Below, in pieces: positions 41,095 to 52,533 of a stretch of 64,000 nucleotides of DNA. Origin of the DNA: Dechloromonas sp. H13 (GTDB lineage Bacteria; Pseudomonadota; Gammaproteobacteria; Burkholderiales; Rhodocyclaceae). The stretch is taken from positions 124,001 through 188,000 of the forward strand of contig NZ_SSXX01000004.1 in assembly GCF_009469615.1 (NCBI RefSeq), read 5' to 3'. The notes under the pieces are model-generated. The model was not told where the DNA came from. It saw only the letters and a list, made by a program, of their open reading frames with translations, and ran no database searches. Both the position numbers and the translations under genes were made by a program. The first letter of the stretch is position 1. Each line of letters begins with the position of its first letter.

Positions 41095-44000
41095 TCGAGT
41101 CGCTCGTTCGTGGGGCGCTCAAGCAGCGCCTGGTCGTCGCGGTGATCGCCAGCGTCCTCTTCTTCTTCGGACTCGACGCGGCGCGCAAGCTTTCCGTCGA
41201 CGCCTTTCCCGATGTCACCAACATCCAGGTGCAGATCGCCACCGAAGCTCCCGGCCGTTCGCCGGAGGAAGTCGAGCGCTTCGCCACGGTACCGCTGGAA
41301 GTGGCGATGACCGGCTTGCCCGGGCTGGAGGAAATGCGCTCGCTGAACAAGCCGGGGCTGTCGCTGATCACCCTGGTCTTCAACGATAAGACCGACGTCT
41401 ATTTCGCCCGCCAGCTGGTCATGGAGCGTCTGCTCGAAGTCGGCTCGCGCCTTCCGCAGGGCATCACGCCGGTGCTCGGGCCGGTGTCGACCGGCCTCGG
41501 CGAGGTCTACCAATACACGCTCGAACACCCGGACGACGGCGACCGGACGCTGACGCAGGACGAACTGATGCAGCGCCGCATCGCCCAGGACTGGGTGGTG
41601 CGGCCGCTGCTGCGTTCGATTCCCGGTGTCGCCGAGATCAACTCGCAGGGCGGCTTCGCCAAGCAGTACCAGGTGCTGGTCAATCCCGACAAGCTGCGCC
41701 ATTTCGGGTTGTCGATCGCCGACGTCTACCAGGCGGTCGGGCGCAACAACGCCAACGCCGGCGGCGGCGTGCTGCCGCAATACGCCGAGCAGTACCTGAT
41801 CCGCGGCGTCGGCCTGGTGCGCGACCTCGACGACCTGCGCGCCATCGTGCTCAAGGAGAAGGACGGCGTGCCGGTCTATGTGCGCGACGTCGCCGAAGTG
41901 CAGATCGGCCACGAGGTACGCCAGGGCGCGGTGATCAAGAACGGCGTCACCGAAGCGGTCGGCGGCGTGGTGATGATGATCGCCGGCGGCAACGCCAAGG
42001 AGGTGGTCAGCCGGATCAAGGCGCGGGTCGACGAGATCAACGCCAAGGGCATGCTGCCGGACGGGTTGAAGATCGTCGCCTATTACGACCGCTCGGAACT
42101 GGTCGATGCGGCACTGTGGACCGTGACCAAGGTGCTGCTCGAAGGCGTCGTGCTGGTCGTCGTCGTCCTCTTCCTCTTCCTCGGCGACGTGCGTTCGTCG
42201 CTGATCGTCGTCGCGACGCTGGTCTTGACGCCGCTGCTGACCTTCATGGCGATGAACAAGCTCGGCATTTCTGCCAACCTGATGTCGCTCGGCGGCCTCG
42301 CCATCGCCATCGGCCTGATGGTCGACGGCTCGGTGGTGGTCGTCGAGAACGCCTTCCTGCAGCTCGGCCGCCATGCCAAGAGCGGCGAAAGCCAGACGCG
42401 GGTCATCCTGCGTGCCGTCCTCGAGGTGGCGACGCCGGTCATCTTCGGCGTCGGCATCATCATCCTCGTCTTCCTGCCGCTGATGACGCTGCAGGGGATG
42501 GAAGGCAAGATGTTCGCGCCGCTCGCCTACACCATCGCCATCGCGCTCGGCATTTCGCTGATCCTGTCGCTGTCGCTGACGCCGGTGATGTCGACCTACC
42601 TGCTCAAGCCGCCGGCGCACGACGGGGACCACGACACCAGGCTGATCGCGGCGATGAAGCAGCGCTACATGAAGATGCTGCACTGGGCACTGGGCAACGA
42701 GAAGAAGACCGTGACCGTGGCGGTCGGCGCCTTCGCGCTGACGCTCGGCATGCTGCCCTTCCTCGGCACCGCCTTCATTCCGGAAATGAAGGAAGGCTCG
42801 GTGGTGCCCGGCATCAACCGGGTGCCGAACATCTCGCTCGACGAGTCGATCAAGATGGAAATGGAGGCGATGCGCCTGGTCATGCAGGTGCCTGGCGTCA
42901 AGTCGGCGGTGTCCGGCGTCGGGCGCGGCGAATCGCCGGCCGACCCGCAGGGGCCGAACGAATCGACGCCCATCGTCAGCCTCAAGCCGCGCAGCGAATG
43001 GCCAAGCGGCTGGACGCAGGACGACATCCAGGAGGCGATGCGCGAAAAGCTGCGGGTCCTGCCGGGCGTGCAGATCGTCATGGCGCAGCCGATTTCCGAC
43101 CGTGTCGACGAGATGGTGACCGGCGTTCGTTCCGACATCGCGGTCAAGGTCTTCGGCGACGATCTCGACCAGTTGCGCCGGGTCGCCGGCCAGATCGGCA
43201 AGGTCGCGCAGTCGCTGCAGGGGGCGCAGGATCTGCGCATCGAACGGATCAGCGGCCAGCAGTACCTGTCGGTCGAGATCGACCGCCAGGCGATCGCCCG
43301 CCTCGGCCTCAACGTCGCCGACGTCAACGATGTGCTCGAGACGGCGATCGGCGGCAAGGTGGCGACCGAAATCTTCGAGGGCGAGCGCCGCTTCCCGGGC
43401 GTCGTGCGGCTGCCGGAACGCTTCCGCAACAATGTCGAGGCCATTTCGAACGTGCTGATCACCTCGCCGAACGGCGCCCAGGTGCGCTTGACCGACGTCG
43501 CGAAGATCCGCGTCATGGACGGGCCGGCGCAAATTTCGCGCGAGCTCGGCAAGCGCCGCATCGTCGTCGGCGTCAACGTCAAGGACCGCGACCTGGGCGG
43601 CTTCGTCGCCGAACTGCAGAAGAAGGTCGAGCAGCAGGTCAAGCTTCCGGAAGGCTATTACCTGGAGTGGGGCGGCCAGTTCCAGAACATGGAACGGGCG
43701 CTCGGCCACCTGATGGTGATCATCCCGATCACCATCGCGGCGATCTTCTTCCTGCTCTTCCTGCTGTTCAATTCGCTGCGCTTCGCGACCCTGATCATCA
43801 CCGTCCTGCCCTTCGCCTCGATCGGCGGCATCATCGGCCTCTTCATCACCGGCGAATACCTGTCGGTGCCGGCCTCGGTGGGCTTCATCGCGCTCTGGGG
43901 CATCGCCGTACTGAACGGCGTGGTCCTGGTTTCGTACATTCGCGGCCTGCGCGAGGAGGGGCGCAGCGTGCGCGAGGCGGTGGTCGAAGGCGCAACGCTG

Positions 44001-44201
44001 CGTTTCCGGCCGGTGATGATGACGGCGACGGTCGCCATGCTCGGCCTGATCCCCTTCCTGTTCTCGAGCGGGCCGGGTTCCGAGGTGCAACGGCCGCTCG
44101 CCATCGTCGTGATTGGCGGTCTGATCACATCGACGCTGCTGACGCTGGTCGTCCTGCCCACCATCTACCGCTGGTTTGACGAGGAGGAAGTCGAGGCATG
44201 A
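41091..44201 (+). CDS. czcA: Heavy-metal RND efflux pump (CzcA/CusA family)
   Basis: A 1036-residue inner-membrane proton-driven exporter with 12 helices and two large periplasmic loops. TM4 carries GGLAIAIGLMVDGSVVVVENAF with the Asp needed for proton coupling; VTKVLLEGVVLVVVVLFLFLGD and VGFIALWGIAVLNGVVLVSY are further family markers. Metal specificity is unclear: the TM4 pattern is neither classic CusA nor classic Co/Zn/Cd CzcA. It overlaps czcB and the PII-like gene by 4 bp each, so all four are co-translated. Confidence 0.93.
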   Translation: MIESLVRGALKQRLVVAVIASVLFFFGLDAARKLSVDAFPDVTNIQVQIATEAPGRSPEEVERFATVPLEVAMTGLPGLEEMRSLNKPGLSLITLVFNDKTDVYFARQLVMERLLEVGSRLPQGITPVLGPVSTGLGEVYQYTLEHPDDGDRTLTQDELMQRRIAQDWVVRPLLRSIPGVAEINSQGGFAKQYQVLVNPDKLRHFGLSIADVYQAVGRNNANAGGGVLPQYAEQYLIRGVGLVRDLDDLRAIVLKEKDGVPVYVRDVAEVQIGHEVRQGAVIKNGVTEAVGGVVMMIAGGNAKEVVSRIKARVDEINAKGMLPDGLKIVAYYDRSELVDAALWTVTKVLLEGVVLVVVVLFLFLGDVRSSLIVVATLVLTPLLTFMAMNKLGISANLMSLGGLAIAIGLMVDGSVVVVENAFLQLGRHAKSGESQTRVILRAVLEVATPVIFGVGIIILVFLPLMTLQGMEGKMFAPLAYTIAIALGISLILSLSLTPVMSTYLLKPPAHDGDHDTRLIAAMKQRYMKMLHWALGNEKKTVTVAVGAFALTLGMLPFLGTAFIPEMKEGSVVPGINRVPNISLDESIKMEMEAMRLVMQVPGVKSAVSGVGRGESPADPQGPNESTPIVSLKPRSEWPSGWTQDDIQEAMREKLRVLPGVQIVMAQPISDRVDEMVTGVRSDIAVKVFGDDLDQLRRVAGQIGKVAQSLQGAQDLRIERISGQQYLSVEIDRQAIARLGLNVADVNDVLETAIGGKVATEIFEGERRFPGVVRLPERFRNNVEAISNVLITSPNGAQVRLTDVAKIRVMDGPAQISRELGKRRIVVGVNVKDRDLGGFVAELQKKVEQQVKLPEGYYLEWGGQFQNMERALGHLMVIIPITIAAIFFLLFLLFNSLRFATLIITVLPFASIGGIIGLFITGEYLSVPASVGFIALWGIAVLNGVVLVSYIRGLREEGRSVREAVVEGATLRFRPVMMTATVAMLGLIPFLFSSGPGSEVQRPLAIVVIGGLITSTLLTLVVLPTIYRWFDEEEVEA

Positions 44202-44533
44202 AGGAAATCAAGGCGGTCATCCGCCCCAACAAGCTGACGCTGCTGCGCGACGCGCTGGTCGCACTGCCCGGGTTTCCCGGTATGACGGTGAGCAAGGTCG
44301 AGGGGTGCAGCGCGCCCTCGCGCCACATCGTCCGCCAGAAGATCAAGGACGAACTGACCGACTATTCGCCGAAGGTGCGGGTCGAGATCATCGCCCCGGA
44401 CGAGGTCGCCGAGGCCATCTTCCAGCGCATCACCGAGATCGCCCAGACCGGGCATTACGGCGACGGGCTGGTGTGGATCACCGACATCGAGAAGGCGGCG
44501 TTCGTCTTCAAGACCATGCCCGGGCCGGGCTGA
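44198..44533 (+). CDS. PII-like signalling protein of the metal-efflux operon (PII-NG type)
   Basis: A 111-residue trimeric PII-superfamily protein. MKEIKAVIRPNKLTLLRDAL is the classic PII N-terminus and the C-terminal TGHYGDGLVWITDIEKAAFV resembles the PII signature II region. The T-loop segment (about 37-55, SRHIVRQKIKDELTDYSP) is shorter than in GlnB/GlnK and lacks the RGAEY uridylylation site. Published work describes a PII group (PII-NG) linked to RND metal-efflux genes, and this context fits. It may sense nucleotide or metal state and modulate the pump (inference). Confidence 0.88.
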   Translation: MKEIKAVIRPNKLTLLRDALVALPGFPGMTVSKVEGCSAPSRHIVRQKIKDELTDYSPKVRVEIIAPDEVAEAIFQRITEIAQTGHYGDGLVWITDIEKAAFVFKTMPGPG

Positions 44534-44653
44534 CGGGGATTTTCGACCGGCGGAATCGCTGCGTCGTGGCGGATTTCACGGTCGCTTTGCGGGGGCGCGC
44601 CTAGAATCGCCGGCATCTTGTCACGGTATGAATCCGCCCGTCCACGCAACCCG

Positions 44654-45316
44654 ATGCACACCATCCCCGACCCTGGCGCCCGGCCCGTCCTGGCGTCGCC
44701 GACGCAACTGCAGGAGGGCATCGCCGCCTTGTCACGCGGCGCCTACTTCCGCGAGGCGTCGCTCGAAATGGCGTTGAGCATCCTGACCGAATCGGCGGCG
44801 CGCATGTCGGGCATCGAACGCGTCAGCATCTGGGCGCTGACCGGCGATCATCGCGAACTGTGCTGCCTGGATCTCTACGAACTGTCGCCGCAGCGGCACG
44901 GCGGCGGCGAGCGCATCATGGCCAGCCATTATCCCGACTACTTCCGGGCCCTGCGCAGCGAATCCTGCATCGTCGCCGACGATGCCGCCCGCCATCCGGC
45001 CACCAGGGAGTTCGCCACCGACTACCTGACACGCCATCGCATTGCGGCGGTGCTCGACACGCCGATCCACATTCGCGGCGAGTTACAGGGCGTTCTTTCG
45101 CTCGAACAGGTCGGCACGCGCGAACCCTGGCATGCCGCCCATTGCCTGTTCGCCCACGCGGTGGCGAACATGGTGACGCTCGCCCTCGTCGAGCACGAGG
45201 CGGCGCAGGCCCGGCATCAGGCCAAGGCGGCGAGCGAACACCTGCGCAAGATGTTCGACCTGACGCAGGATCCGGCGTCGCCGGGCGACCTGGCCGGGGA
45301 TGCCCAGCCGGCGTAA
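44654..45316 (+). CDS. GAF-domain protein
   Basis: A 220-residue soluble protein. Residues about 30-185 form a GAF sensor domain (AARMSGIERVSIWALTGD, DDAARHPATREFATDYLTRH, VLDTPIHIRGELQGVLSLEQVG) as found at the N-terminus of many kinases and diguanylate cyclases, but here it stands alone with a short helical C-terminus. ATG 44654 is preferred over a TTG at 44618. A TAGAAT box at 44602-44607 may drive it. Ligand unknown. Confidence 0.82.
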   Translation: MHTIPDPGARPVLASPTQLQEGIAALSRGAYFREASLEMALSILTESAARMSGIERVSIWALTGDHRELCCLDLYELSPQRHGGGERIMASHYPDYFRALRSESCIVADDAARHPATREFATDYLTRHRIAAVLDTPIHIRGELQGVLSLEQVGTREPWHAAHCLFAHAVANMVTLALVEHEAAQARHQAKAASEHLRKMFDLTQDPASPGDLAGDAQPA

Positions 45317-45371
45317 GCGGCCGGCGCCGGCGCACCGCGCCATGTGCCGCGAAATTCGGGTTTTTGCGGGC

Positions 45372-45381
45372 GTCGACCGCA
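45372..45381 (-). repeat. Intergenic TGCGGTCGAC motif between convergent genes
   Basis: The motif on the minus strand lies in the gap between the GAF-protein gene and the VOC-protein gene, preceded on the + strand by TTTTTGCGGGC, which makes an interrupted palindrome. Confidence 0.5.
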
Positions 45382-45404
45382 ACCGGCCGCGCCCGGGGTG
45401 CAGA

Positions 45405-45881
45405 TCAGCCGGCGGCCAGTTTGGCGAAGGCCGAAACGACCTCCGGCGGAGCCTGCACCAGTTCGATCAGCACGCCTTCGCCGCCGATCGGGAACTCCTC
45501 GTTGCCCTTGGGGTGCAGGAAGGTGATGTCGAACCCGGCAGCGCCCTTGCGGATGCCGCCCGGCGCGAAGCGCACGCCGTTGGCCGACAGCCATTCGACG
45601 GCCTTCGGCAGGTCGTCGATCCACAGGCCGACGTGATTGAGCGGCGTGGCATGGACGGCCGGCTTCTTTTCCGGATCGAGCGGCTGCATCAGGTCGACCT
45701 CGACCTTGAACGGGCCGCTGCCCATGGCGCAGATGTCCTCGTCGACGTTTTCGCGCTCGGAAACGAAGGTGCTGGTGACCTCGAGGCCGAACATGTCGAC
45801 CCACAGCGTGCGCAGCTTGTCCTTGGACGGGCCGCCGATGGCGATTTGCTGGATGCCGAGAACCTTGAACGGACGTGTCAT
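45405..45881 (-). CDS. VOC/glyoxalase family protein
   Basis: A 158-residue protein with two beta-alpha-beta-beta-beta modules. Candidate metal ligands are His in LNHVGLWI and Glu in GVLIELVQ; the first ligand position carries Gln (GIQQIAIGG) where methylmalonyl-CoA epimerase has His. The tail [13 protein letters not shown] resembles epimerase-like VOC proteins. Its substrate is unknown; an epimerase for methylmalonyl-CoA is one possibility. A minus-strand TATAAT at 45926-45921, inside the end of lgt, may be its -10. Confidence 0.75.
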   Translation of the reverse strand: MTRPFKVLGIQQIAIGGPSKDKLRTLWVDMFGLEVTSTFVSERENVDEDICAMGSGPFKVEVDLMQPLDPEKKPAVHATPLNHVGLWIDDLPKAVEWLSANGVRFAPGGIRKGAAGFDITFLHPKGNEEFPIGGEGVLIELVQAPPEVVSAFAKLAAG

Positions 45882-45921
45882 GACTGGATTCCTGTCGTGT
45901 GGTGGATAACGTAATCCATAA

Positions 45922-46713
45922 TTATAGAGGCTTCCGGCGGTAGGCCAGCACCAGCATGGCGACGCCGATCAGGACCATCGGCAGCGACAGCCACTGGCCC
46001 ATGCTGATCGTGTACGACTGCCCGAAGATGCCGTGGTCGGGCTCGCGGAAATACTCGGTGACGAAGCGGAAGGCACCGTAGCCGATCAGGAAGACGCCGG
46101 ACACCGCGGCGCGCGGTCGCGGTCGACTACTGAAAATCCACAAAATCGCGAACAGCGCCAGCCCTTCCAGCGCGACATGATAGAGCTGCGACGGATGGCG
46201 CGGCTGCATGTCGCCGGACTGCGGAAACACCATCGCCCAGGGCAGGCCGGGGTCGGCGACGCGGCCCCACAGCTCGCCATTGATGAAGTTGCCAATGCGC
46301 CCGGCGGCCAGCCCGAGCGGCACCAGCGGCGCGATGAAGTCGGTGACGTCGAACCAGGCGATGCGGTGCTTGCGCGACCACAGGCCCATGGCGGCGAGGA
46401 CGCCGAGAAAGCCGCCGTGAAAGGACATGCCGCCCTTCCAGACGGCGAATATTTCGAGCGGGTGGGCGAGGTAGTAAGCGGGTTCGTAGAACAACACCTG
46501 CCCCAGGCGGCCGCCGACGATCACCCCGAGCATGCCGTAGAACAGCAGGTCGTCGAGCTGCTCGACGGTCAGCAGACCGGGCCGGGTGCGAATCCGGTAG
46601 CGGCCGAGCAGGATGAACTGAATGAAGGCGACCAGGTACATCAAGCCGTACCAGCGCACGGCCAGCGGGCCGAGCGAGAAGGCGACGGGGTCGAACTGGG
46701 GATGAAGAAGCAT
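45922..46713 (-). CDS. lgt: Prolipoprotein diacylglyceryl transferase Lgt
   Basis: A 263-residue inner-membrane enzyme that lipidates prolipoproteins. Visible are [11 protein letters not shown] and [14 protein letters not shown] (catalytic/essential motif), with about seven hydrophobic helices. ATG 46713 (MLLHPQFDP) is chosen over a TTG at 46743 because a minus-strand TATAAT (46748-46743) overlaps that TTG and would start transcription downstream of it. It is divergent from ilvD, 75 bp apart. Confidence 0.95.
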   Translation of the reverse strand: MLLHPQFDPVAFSLGPLAVRWYGLMYLVAFIQFILLGRYRIRTRPGLLTVEQLDDLLFYGMLGVIVGGRLGQVLFYEPAYYLAHPLEIFAVWKGGMSFHGGFLGVLAAMGLWSRKHRIAWFDVTDFIAPLVPLGLAAGRIGNFINGELWGRVADPGLPWAMVFPQSGDMQPRHPSQLYHVALEGLALFAILWIFSSRPRPRAAVSGVFLIGYGAFRFVTEYFREPDHGIFGQSYTISMGQWLSLPMVLIGVAMLVLAYRRKPL

Positions 46714-46742
46714 CGCAGCGGAGAGTCGGCTAAAATGGTCCA

Positions 46743-46748
46743 ATTATA
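46743..46748 (-). promoter_or_regulatory. Putative -10 box of lgt
   Basis: TATAAT on the minus strand, giving an expected start near 46737 and a ~24-nt leader. A + strand TAAAAT at 46731-46736 may serve the divergent ilvD. Confidence 0.5.
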
Positions 46749-46788
46749 GTTCGCGCCGCTATGCGCAAAGTTTTCGACGGAGACAGAC

Positions 46789-48645
46789 ATGCCCGATTAC
46801 CGCTCCCGCACCTCCACCCACGGCCGCAACATGGCCGGCGCGCGCGCCCTGTGGCGCGCCACCGGCATGAAGGACGGCGATTTCGGCAAGCCGATCATCG
46901 CCGTGGTCAACAGCTTCACCCAGTTCGTGCCGGGCCACGTCCATCTCAAGGACCTCGGCCAGATGGTCGCCCGCGAGATCGAGGCGGCCGGCGGCATCGC
47001 CAAGGAATTCAACACCATCGCCATCGACGACGGCATCGCCATGGGCCACGGTGGCATGCTCTACTCGCTGCCCAGCCGCGACCTGATCGCCGATTCGGTC
47101 GAATACATGGTCAATGCCCACTGCGCCGACGCCATGGTCTGCATCTCGAACTGCGACAAGATCACCCCGGGCATGCTGATGGCCGCCATGCGCCTCAACA
47201 TTCCGTGCATCTTCGTTTCCGGCGGCCCGATGGAAGCCGGCAAGGTCAGGCTGCAGGGCGAGGTCATCCACCTCGACCTCGTCGATGCCATGGTCAAGGC
47301 CGCCGACAGCGCCGTCTCCGAGGCCGACCTGGCCGAGATCGAGCGCTCGGCCTGCCCGACCTGCGGTTCGTGTTCCGGCATGTTCACCGCCAACTCGATG
47401 AACTGCCTGACCGAGGCGCTCGGCCTCTCGTTGCCCGGCAACGGCACCGTCGTCGCGACGCACGCCGACCGCAAGGAACTGTTCCTGCGCGCCGGGCGCC
47501 AGGTCGTCGAGCTGTGCCGCCGCTATTACGAGCAGGGCGACCTCTCGATCCTGCCGCGTTCGATCGCCACCTTCCAAGCCTTCGAGAACGCGATGACCCT
47601 CGACGTTGCGATGGGCGGCTCGACCAACACCGTGCTGCACATCCTGGCGGCGGCGCAGGAGGCTGGCGTTGATTTCAAGATGGCCGACATCGACCGCATT
47701 TCGCGCCAGGTGCCCTGCCTGTGCAAGGTGGCGCCGATGACTGACAAATACCACATCGAGGACGTGCATCGCGCCGGCGGCATCATGGGCATCCTCGGCG
47801 AACTCGACCGCGCCGGCCTGCTGCACCGCAACGTGGCGACCGTGCATGAGAAGACGCTGGGCGACGCCATCGACCGCTGGGACATCGTGCGCACGCAGGA
47901 CGCGACGGTCCACGAATTCTTCCGCGCCGCCCCGGGCGGCGTGCCGACCCAGGTCGCCTTCTCCCAGAACCTGCGTTTCAGCGAACTCGACCTCGACCGC
48001 AGTCGTGGCTGCATCCGTACCCGGGCCGACGCCTATTCCCAGGAAGGCGGCCTGGCGGTCCTCCACGGCAACATCGCGGTGGACGGCTGTATCGTCAAGA
48101 CGGCCGGCGTCGACGAGTCTATCTGGAAATTCACCGGCACCGCGCGCGTCTTCGAAAGCCAGGATGCTGCGGTCGACGGCATTCTGGGGGGCAAAATCGT
48201 CGCCGGCGACGTTGTCGTGATTCGCTACGAAGGCCCCAAGGGCGGCCCCGGCATGCAGGAAATGCTCTACCCGACCTCGTACCTGAAGTCGCGCGGTCTC
48301 GGCAAGCAATGCGCGCTGCTCACCGATGGCCGCTTCTCCGGCGGCACTTCCGGCCTGTCGATCGGCCATGCTTCGCCGGAAGCCGCCGACGGCGGCGCTA
48401 TCGGGCTGGTCGAAGAGGGTGACACCATCGAGATCGACATCCCCAACCGGCGCATCCATCTCGCCGTCAGCGATGACGAACTGGCGCGCCGGCGTGCCGC
48501 CATGGAGGCGCGGGGCGATGCGGCATGGCAGCCGGTGGCGCGCGAGCGCTTCGTTTCGGCAGCCCTGCAGGCCTACGCCCTGATGACTACCTCGGCCGAC
48601 AAGGGTGCCGTGCGCGACGTGACGCAGATCCAGCGCCGCAAGTGA
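46789..48645 (+). CDS. ilvD: Dihydroxy-acid dehydratase IlvD
   Basis: A 618-residue cytoplasmic Fe-S enzyme of Ile/Val/Leu synthesis, dehydrating 2,3-dihydroxy acids to 2-oxo acids. The cluster cysteines lie in [12 protein letters not shown] and [19 protein letters not shown], and [20 protein letters not shown] is near the C-terminus. CGGAGACAGAC precedes the ATG. The length matches E. coli IlvD (616). The stop overlaps the GTG of the following exporter gene. Confidence 0.97.
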   Translation: MPDYRSRTSTHGRNMAGARALWRATGMKDGDFGKPIIAVVNSFTQFVPGHVHLKDLGQMVAREIEAAGGIAKEFNTIAIDDGIAMGHGGMLYSLPSRDLIADSVEYMVNAHCADAMVCISNCDKITPGMLMAAMRLNIPCIFVSGGPMEAGKVRLQGEVIHLDLVDAMVKAADSAVSEADLAEIERSACPTCGSCSGMFTANSMNCLTEALGLSLPGNGTVVATHADRKELFLRAGRQVVELCRRYYEQGDLSILPRSIATFQAFENAMTLDVAMGGSTNTVLHILAAAQEAGVDFKMADIDRISRQVPCLCKVAPMTDKYHIEDVHRAGGIMGILGELDRAGLLHRNVATVHEKTLGDAIDRWDIVRTQDATVHEFFRAAPGGVPTQVAFSQNLRFSELDLDRSRGCIRTRADAYSQEGGLAVLHGNIAVDGCIVKTAGVDESIWKFTGTARVFESQDAAVDGILGGKIVAGDVVVIRYEGPKGGPGMQEMLYPTSYLKSRGLGKQCALLTDGRFSGGTSGLSIGHASPEAADGGAIGLVEEGDTIEIDIPNRRIHLAVSDDELARRRAAMEARGDAAWQPVARERFVSAALQAYALMTTSADKGAVRDVTQIQRRK

Positions 48646-49262
48646 GTCTGCCGCTCTGGCTCGGGTTCCTGCTGGCGGCGATCCTGATCGCCGTCACGCC
48701 CGGGCCGGGCGCGGTTATCAGCATGGGCACCGGCATCCGCCACGGCTACCGGGCGGCGCTGACGGTCATTCTCGGGTTGCAGGTGGCGCTGGTGGCGCAT
48801 GTCGCGGTCGTCGCGCTGGGGCTCGGCGCGCTGCTGGCGGCTTCCGAGACCGCCTTCGCGGTGCTCAGGTTCATCGGGGCCTCCTACCTGATCTGGCTCG
48901 GCACACAGAAATGGCGGGCGCCCGTCGTTCCCGCCGATGCCGCTGCGTCGCCCCTGCCCCGCAACGGCTTGTTCCTGCAGGGGGTGCTGGTCAATCTGAC
49001 GAATCCCAAGGCCATCGTTTTCATCTGCGCGCTGGTCCCGCCCTTCATCGATCCGGCGCGGGCGCAACTGCCGCAATACCTGGTCATCGCGGCGACGCTG
49101 TGCCTGACCGACATCGTAGTGATGTCGGGCTATGCCCTGGCCGCGGCGCACCTCGGTCGCTGGTTGCACGATCCGGCGGCCATCCGGTTGCAGAACCGCA
49201 TGTTCGGCGGGCTGTTCGTGTCGGCCGGCGCACTTCTCGCCTTCTCTTCGCGCAACGCGTGA
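48642..49262 (+). CDS. LysE/RhtB-family amino acid exporter
   Basis: A 206-residue membrane protein with about six helices. The family motif is [24 protein letters not shown] at the N-terminus, with [20 protein letters not shown] in the middle. The GTG start overlaps the ilvD stop (GTGA), suggesting coupled expression with branched-chain amino acid synthesis and possible export of surplus product (inference). Confidence 0.9.
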   Translation: MSLPLWLGFLLAAILIAVTPGPGAVISMGTGIRHGYRAALTVILGLQVALVAHVAVVALGLGALLAASETAFAVLRFIGASYLIWLGTQKWRAPVVPADAAASPLPRNGLFLQGVLVNLTNPKAIVFICALVPPFIDPARAQLPQYLVIAATLCLTDIVVMSGYALAAAHLGRWLHDPAAIRLQNRMFGGLFVSAGALLAFSSRNA

Positions 49263-49420
49263 CGGTGCCGGTCAACGCTCGTCGCATGTCCCGCGTTAAT
49301 CGATGGCGGCCGGCGTCTTACCGGGCCGAATCGTGGCGGCAAGCGGTTTTCAAGGCCGACAAAAGGTTTTATCATCACCAACTGATTTACCACCATCAAC
49401 CCGACGAACGGAGCGAGAGA

Positions 49421-49729
49421 ATGAAAGCTGTTTATGTTGCCATGCTGGCCGCAGCAGGTGTCGTGATTGCCGGTCAGGCCCAGGCTGACGAAGCGCTGGC
49501 CAAGGCCAAGAACTGCATGGCCTGCCATGCCATCGACAAGAAGGTGGTCGGTCCGGCGTACAAGGACGTTGCCGCCAAGTACAAGGGCGACAAGGGCGCC
49601 GTCGCTACCCTGGCCGCCAAGATCAAGGCCGGCGGCAAGGGCGTCTGGGGCGAGGTTCCGATGCCCCCGAACAACGTCACGCCGGAAGAGGCGACCAAGC
49701 TGGCAACCTGGGTCCTGGCCCAGAAATAA
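49421..49729 (+). CDS. Small periplasmic cytochrome c (c551/c8 type)
   Basis: A 102-residue protein: signal peptide 1-22 (VIAGQAQA), single haem site CMACH (Cys32, Cys35, His36), and Met in EVPMPPN as the likely sixth ligand. The fold resembles cytochrome c551, an electron donor to terminal oxidases or nitrite reductase. GAGCGAGAG precedes ATG 49421. A strong terminator follows it directly. Confidence 0.95.
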   Translation: MKAVYVAMLAAAGVVIAGQAQADEALAKAKNCMACHAIDKKVVGPAYKDVAAKYKGDKGAVATLAAKIKAGGKGVWGEVPMPPNNVTPEEATKLATWVLAQK

Positions 49730-49744
49730 CCGTGTTATTGTCAG

Positions 49745-49769
49745 AAAGCCGGCCTTGGCCGGCTTTTTT
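49745..49769 (+). terminator. Rho-independent terminator after the cytochrome c gene
   Basis: AAAGCCGGCC (49745-49754), loop TT, GGCCGGCTTT (49757-49766) and a run of T to 49769. Confidence 0.92.
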
Positions 49770-49782
49770 GCGTTTACGGGTG

Positions 49783-49811
49783 TTGACACGACAGTCGTGC
49801 CTCGGGATAAT
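49783..49811 (+). promoter_or_regulatory. Strong sigma-70 promoter of the tRNA-tuf operon
   Basis: TTGACA (49783-49788) and GATAAT (49806-49811) are 17 nt apart. The GC-rich CTCGCG after the -10 is the type of discriminator seen in stringently controlled stable-RNA promoters. The start is expected near 49818, a few bases before tRNA-Tyr. Confidence 0.88.
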
Positions 49812-49824
49812 CTCGCGTTCTTCC

Positions 49825-49909
<85 letters not shown>

Positions 49910-49951
49910 GATTGAATGCTGTAGCGGCTAGTGCTGCGGGGCAAGGGTTAA

Positions 49952-50025
49952 GCGGGTGTAGCTCAATGGTAGAGCTGAAGCCTTCCAAGCTTAAGACGAG
50001 GGTTCGATTCCCTTCGCCCGCTCCA
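49952..50025 (+). tRNA. tRNA-Gly (TCC)
   Basis: A 74-nt tRNA with encoded CCA: acceptor GCGGGTG pairs with CGCCCGC, the anticodon loop CTTCCAA holds TCC, and the T-loop is GGTTCGATTCC. Confidence 0.95.
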
Positions 50026-50055
50026 TTTTGCGGTACGGCTGGAGTTTTAAGGTAG

Positions 50056-50130
<75 letters not shown>

Positions 50131-50184
50131 CCGATTTAGCTTTGATTCTGGATTTTTTGCTTATTTGATGATTGGGGAACTGGA

Positions 50185-51375
<1,191 letters not shown>

Positions 51376-51395
51376 TCGACGGAAGTCTGGTATTG

Positions 51396-51425
51396 AAAGC
51401 GCTTCGGGCAACCGAAGCGCTTTGA
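51396..51425 (+). terminator. Stem-loop after tuf
   Basis: AAAGCGCTTCGG (51396-51407), loop GCAA, CCGAAGCGCTTT (51412-51423). The 12-bp stem is perfect but the T-tract is short, so read-through into tRNA-Trp and secE is possible. Confidence 0.75.
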
Positions 51426-51437
51426 TGTTTCTGCAGC

Positions 51438-51513
51438 AGGGGTGTAGCTCAATTGGTAGAGCAACGGTTTCCAAAACCGTAGGTCGGGGGTTCGATTCCC
51501 TCCGCCCCTGCCA
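51438..51513 (+). tRNA. tRNA-Trp (CCA)
   Basis: A 76-nt tRNA with encoded CCA: acceptor AGGGGTG pairs with CGCCCCT, and the anticodon CCA is at 51471-51473 in TTCCAAA. It sits between tuf and secE, as in many betaproteobacteria. Confidence 0.97.
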
Positions 51514-51537
51514 CTCTCTTTAAAGATCGCGAAAGTC

Positions 51538-51891
51538 ATGGCTGACAAGATCAAGTTTGCGCTGGCGCTGGTTGTCCTGGCTGCGGGCGTGGCTGGTTTC
51601 TACCTGCTCTCCGAGCAGGCAATGATTTTGCGCGTCCTTGCGGTACTTGCCGGGGTGGCGCTTGCCGTTGCCGTTGCGTGGAAAACCGAACCGGGGCAGC
51701 GCTTCTTCACCTTTGCCAACGAGTCGGTGGTCGAGGCGAAAAAGGTCGTCTGGCCGACGCGCAAGGAAACCATGCAGACCACCGGCGCGGTATTCGCCTT
51801 CGTCGTGGTCATGGCCCTGTTCCTCTATCTGACTGACAAGAGCCTCGAATGGGTGCTTTACGATCTCGTGCTGGGCTGGAGGAAATCATGA
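51538..51891 (+). CDS. secE: Preprotein translocase subunit SecE
   Basis: A 117-residue inner-membrane protein with three hydrophobic helices; the conserved amphipathic/cytoplasmic segment [16 protein letters not shown] precedes the last helix. It stabilises SecY in the translocon. Its TGA overlaps the nusG ATG. Confidence 0.96.
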   Translation: MADKIKFALALVVLAAGVAGFYLLSEQAMILRVLAVLAGVALAVAVAWKTEPGQRFFTFANESVVEAKKVVWPTRKETMQTTGAVFAFVVVMALFLYLTDKSLEWVLYDLVLGWRKS

Positions 51892-52421
51892 GCAAGCGCT
51901 GGTATGTGGTTCATGCCTACTCCGGGTTCGAGAAAAGCGTGATGCGCGCCATTCAGGAACGGATCGAGCGGCTTGGGATGCAGGACAAGTTCGGTCGCAT
52001 CATGGTGCCGGTCGAGGAAGTCGTTGAAATGAAGGGTGGTCAGAAGGCCATTTCCGAGCGCAAGTTCTTCCCCGGCTATGTGCTGTGCGAAATGGAGATG
52101 GACGACGACTCCTGGCATCTGGTCAAGAACACGCCCAAGGTCACCGGATTCGTTGGTGGTACCGCAACCAAGCCGACGCCGATTTCCCAGAAGGAAGTCG
52201 ACAAGATCATGCAGCAGATGCAGGAAGGGGTGGAAAAGCCCCGTCCGAAAGTGCTGTTCGAAGTCGGCGAGGTCGTGCGAGTCAAGGAAGGCCCGTTCAC
52301 CGACTTCCATGGCTCGGTCGAGGACGTCAATTACGAAAAGAATCGCCTGCGCGTGTCGGTCACGATTTTCGGACGCGCGACGCCGGTCGAACTCGAGTTT
52401 GCCCAGGTGGAAAAGGCCTGA
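51888..52421 (+). CDS. nusG: Transcription antitermination factor NusG
   Basis: A 177-residue RNA polymerase-associated factor. The NGN domain begins [15 protein letters not shown]; the KOW domain near the C-terminus contains [22 protein letters not shown]. The start ATG 51888 overlaps the secE stop and follows GGAGGAAATC. Confidence 0.98.
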   Translation: MSKRWYVVHAYSGFEKSVMRAIQERIERLGMQDKFGRIMVPVEEVVEMKGGQKAISERKFFPGYVLCEMEMDDDSWHLVKNTPKVTGFVGGTATKPTPISQKEVDKIMQQMQEGVEKPRPKVLFEVGEVVRVKEGPFTDFHGSVEDVNYEKNRLRVSVTIFGRATPVELEFAQVEKA

Positions 52422-52533
52422 GCGGACGGAAAGGTTTCAGGGGTCTGCCGGCTGCCCCGAATTAGTCCGGCAAGAGGAGCGCAACTAGGCGTAGGCCGAA
52501 AGCGCGTTACCACTCATCAATCAAGGAGCAATC

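Noticed and set aside
40296..44090. A 1264-codon open frame antisense to the czcB/czcA genes
   Set aside because: It is the mirror of strongly supported RND genes, with His/Asp/Arg-rich low-complexity sequence typical of the opposite strand of GC-rich coding DNA.
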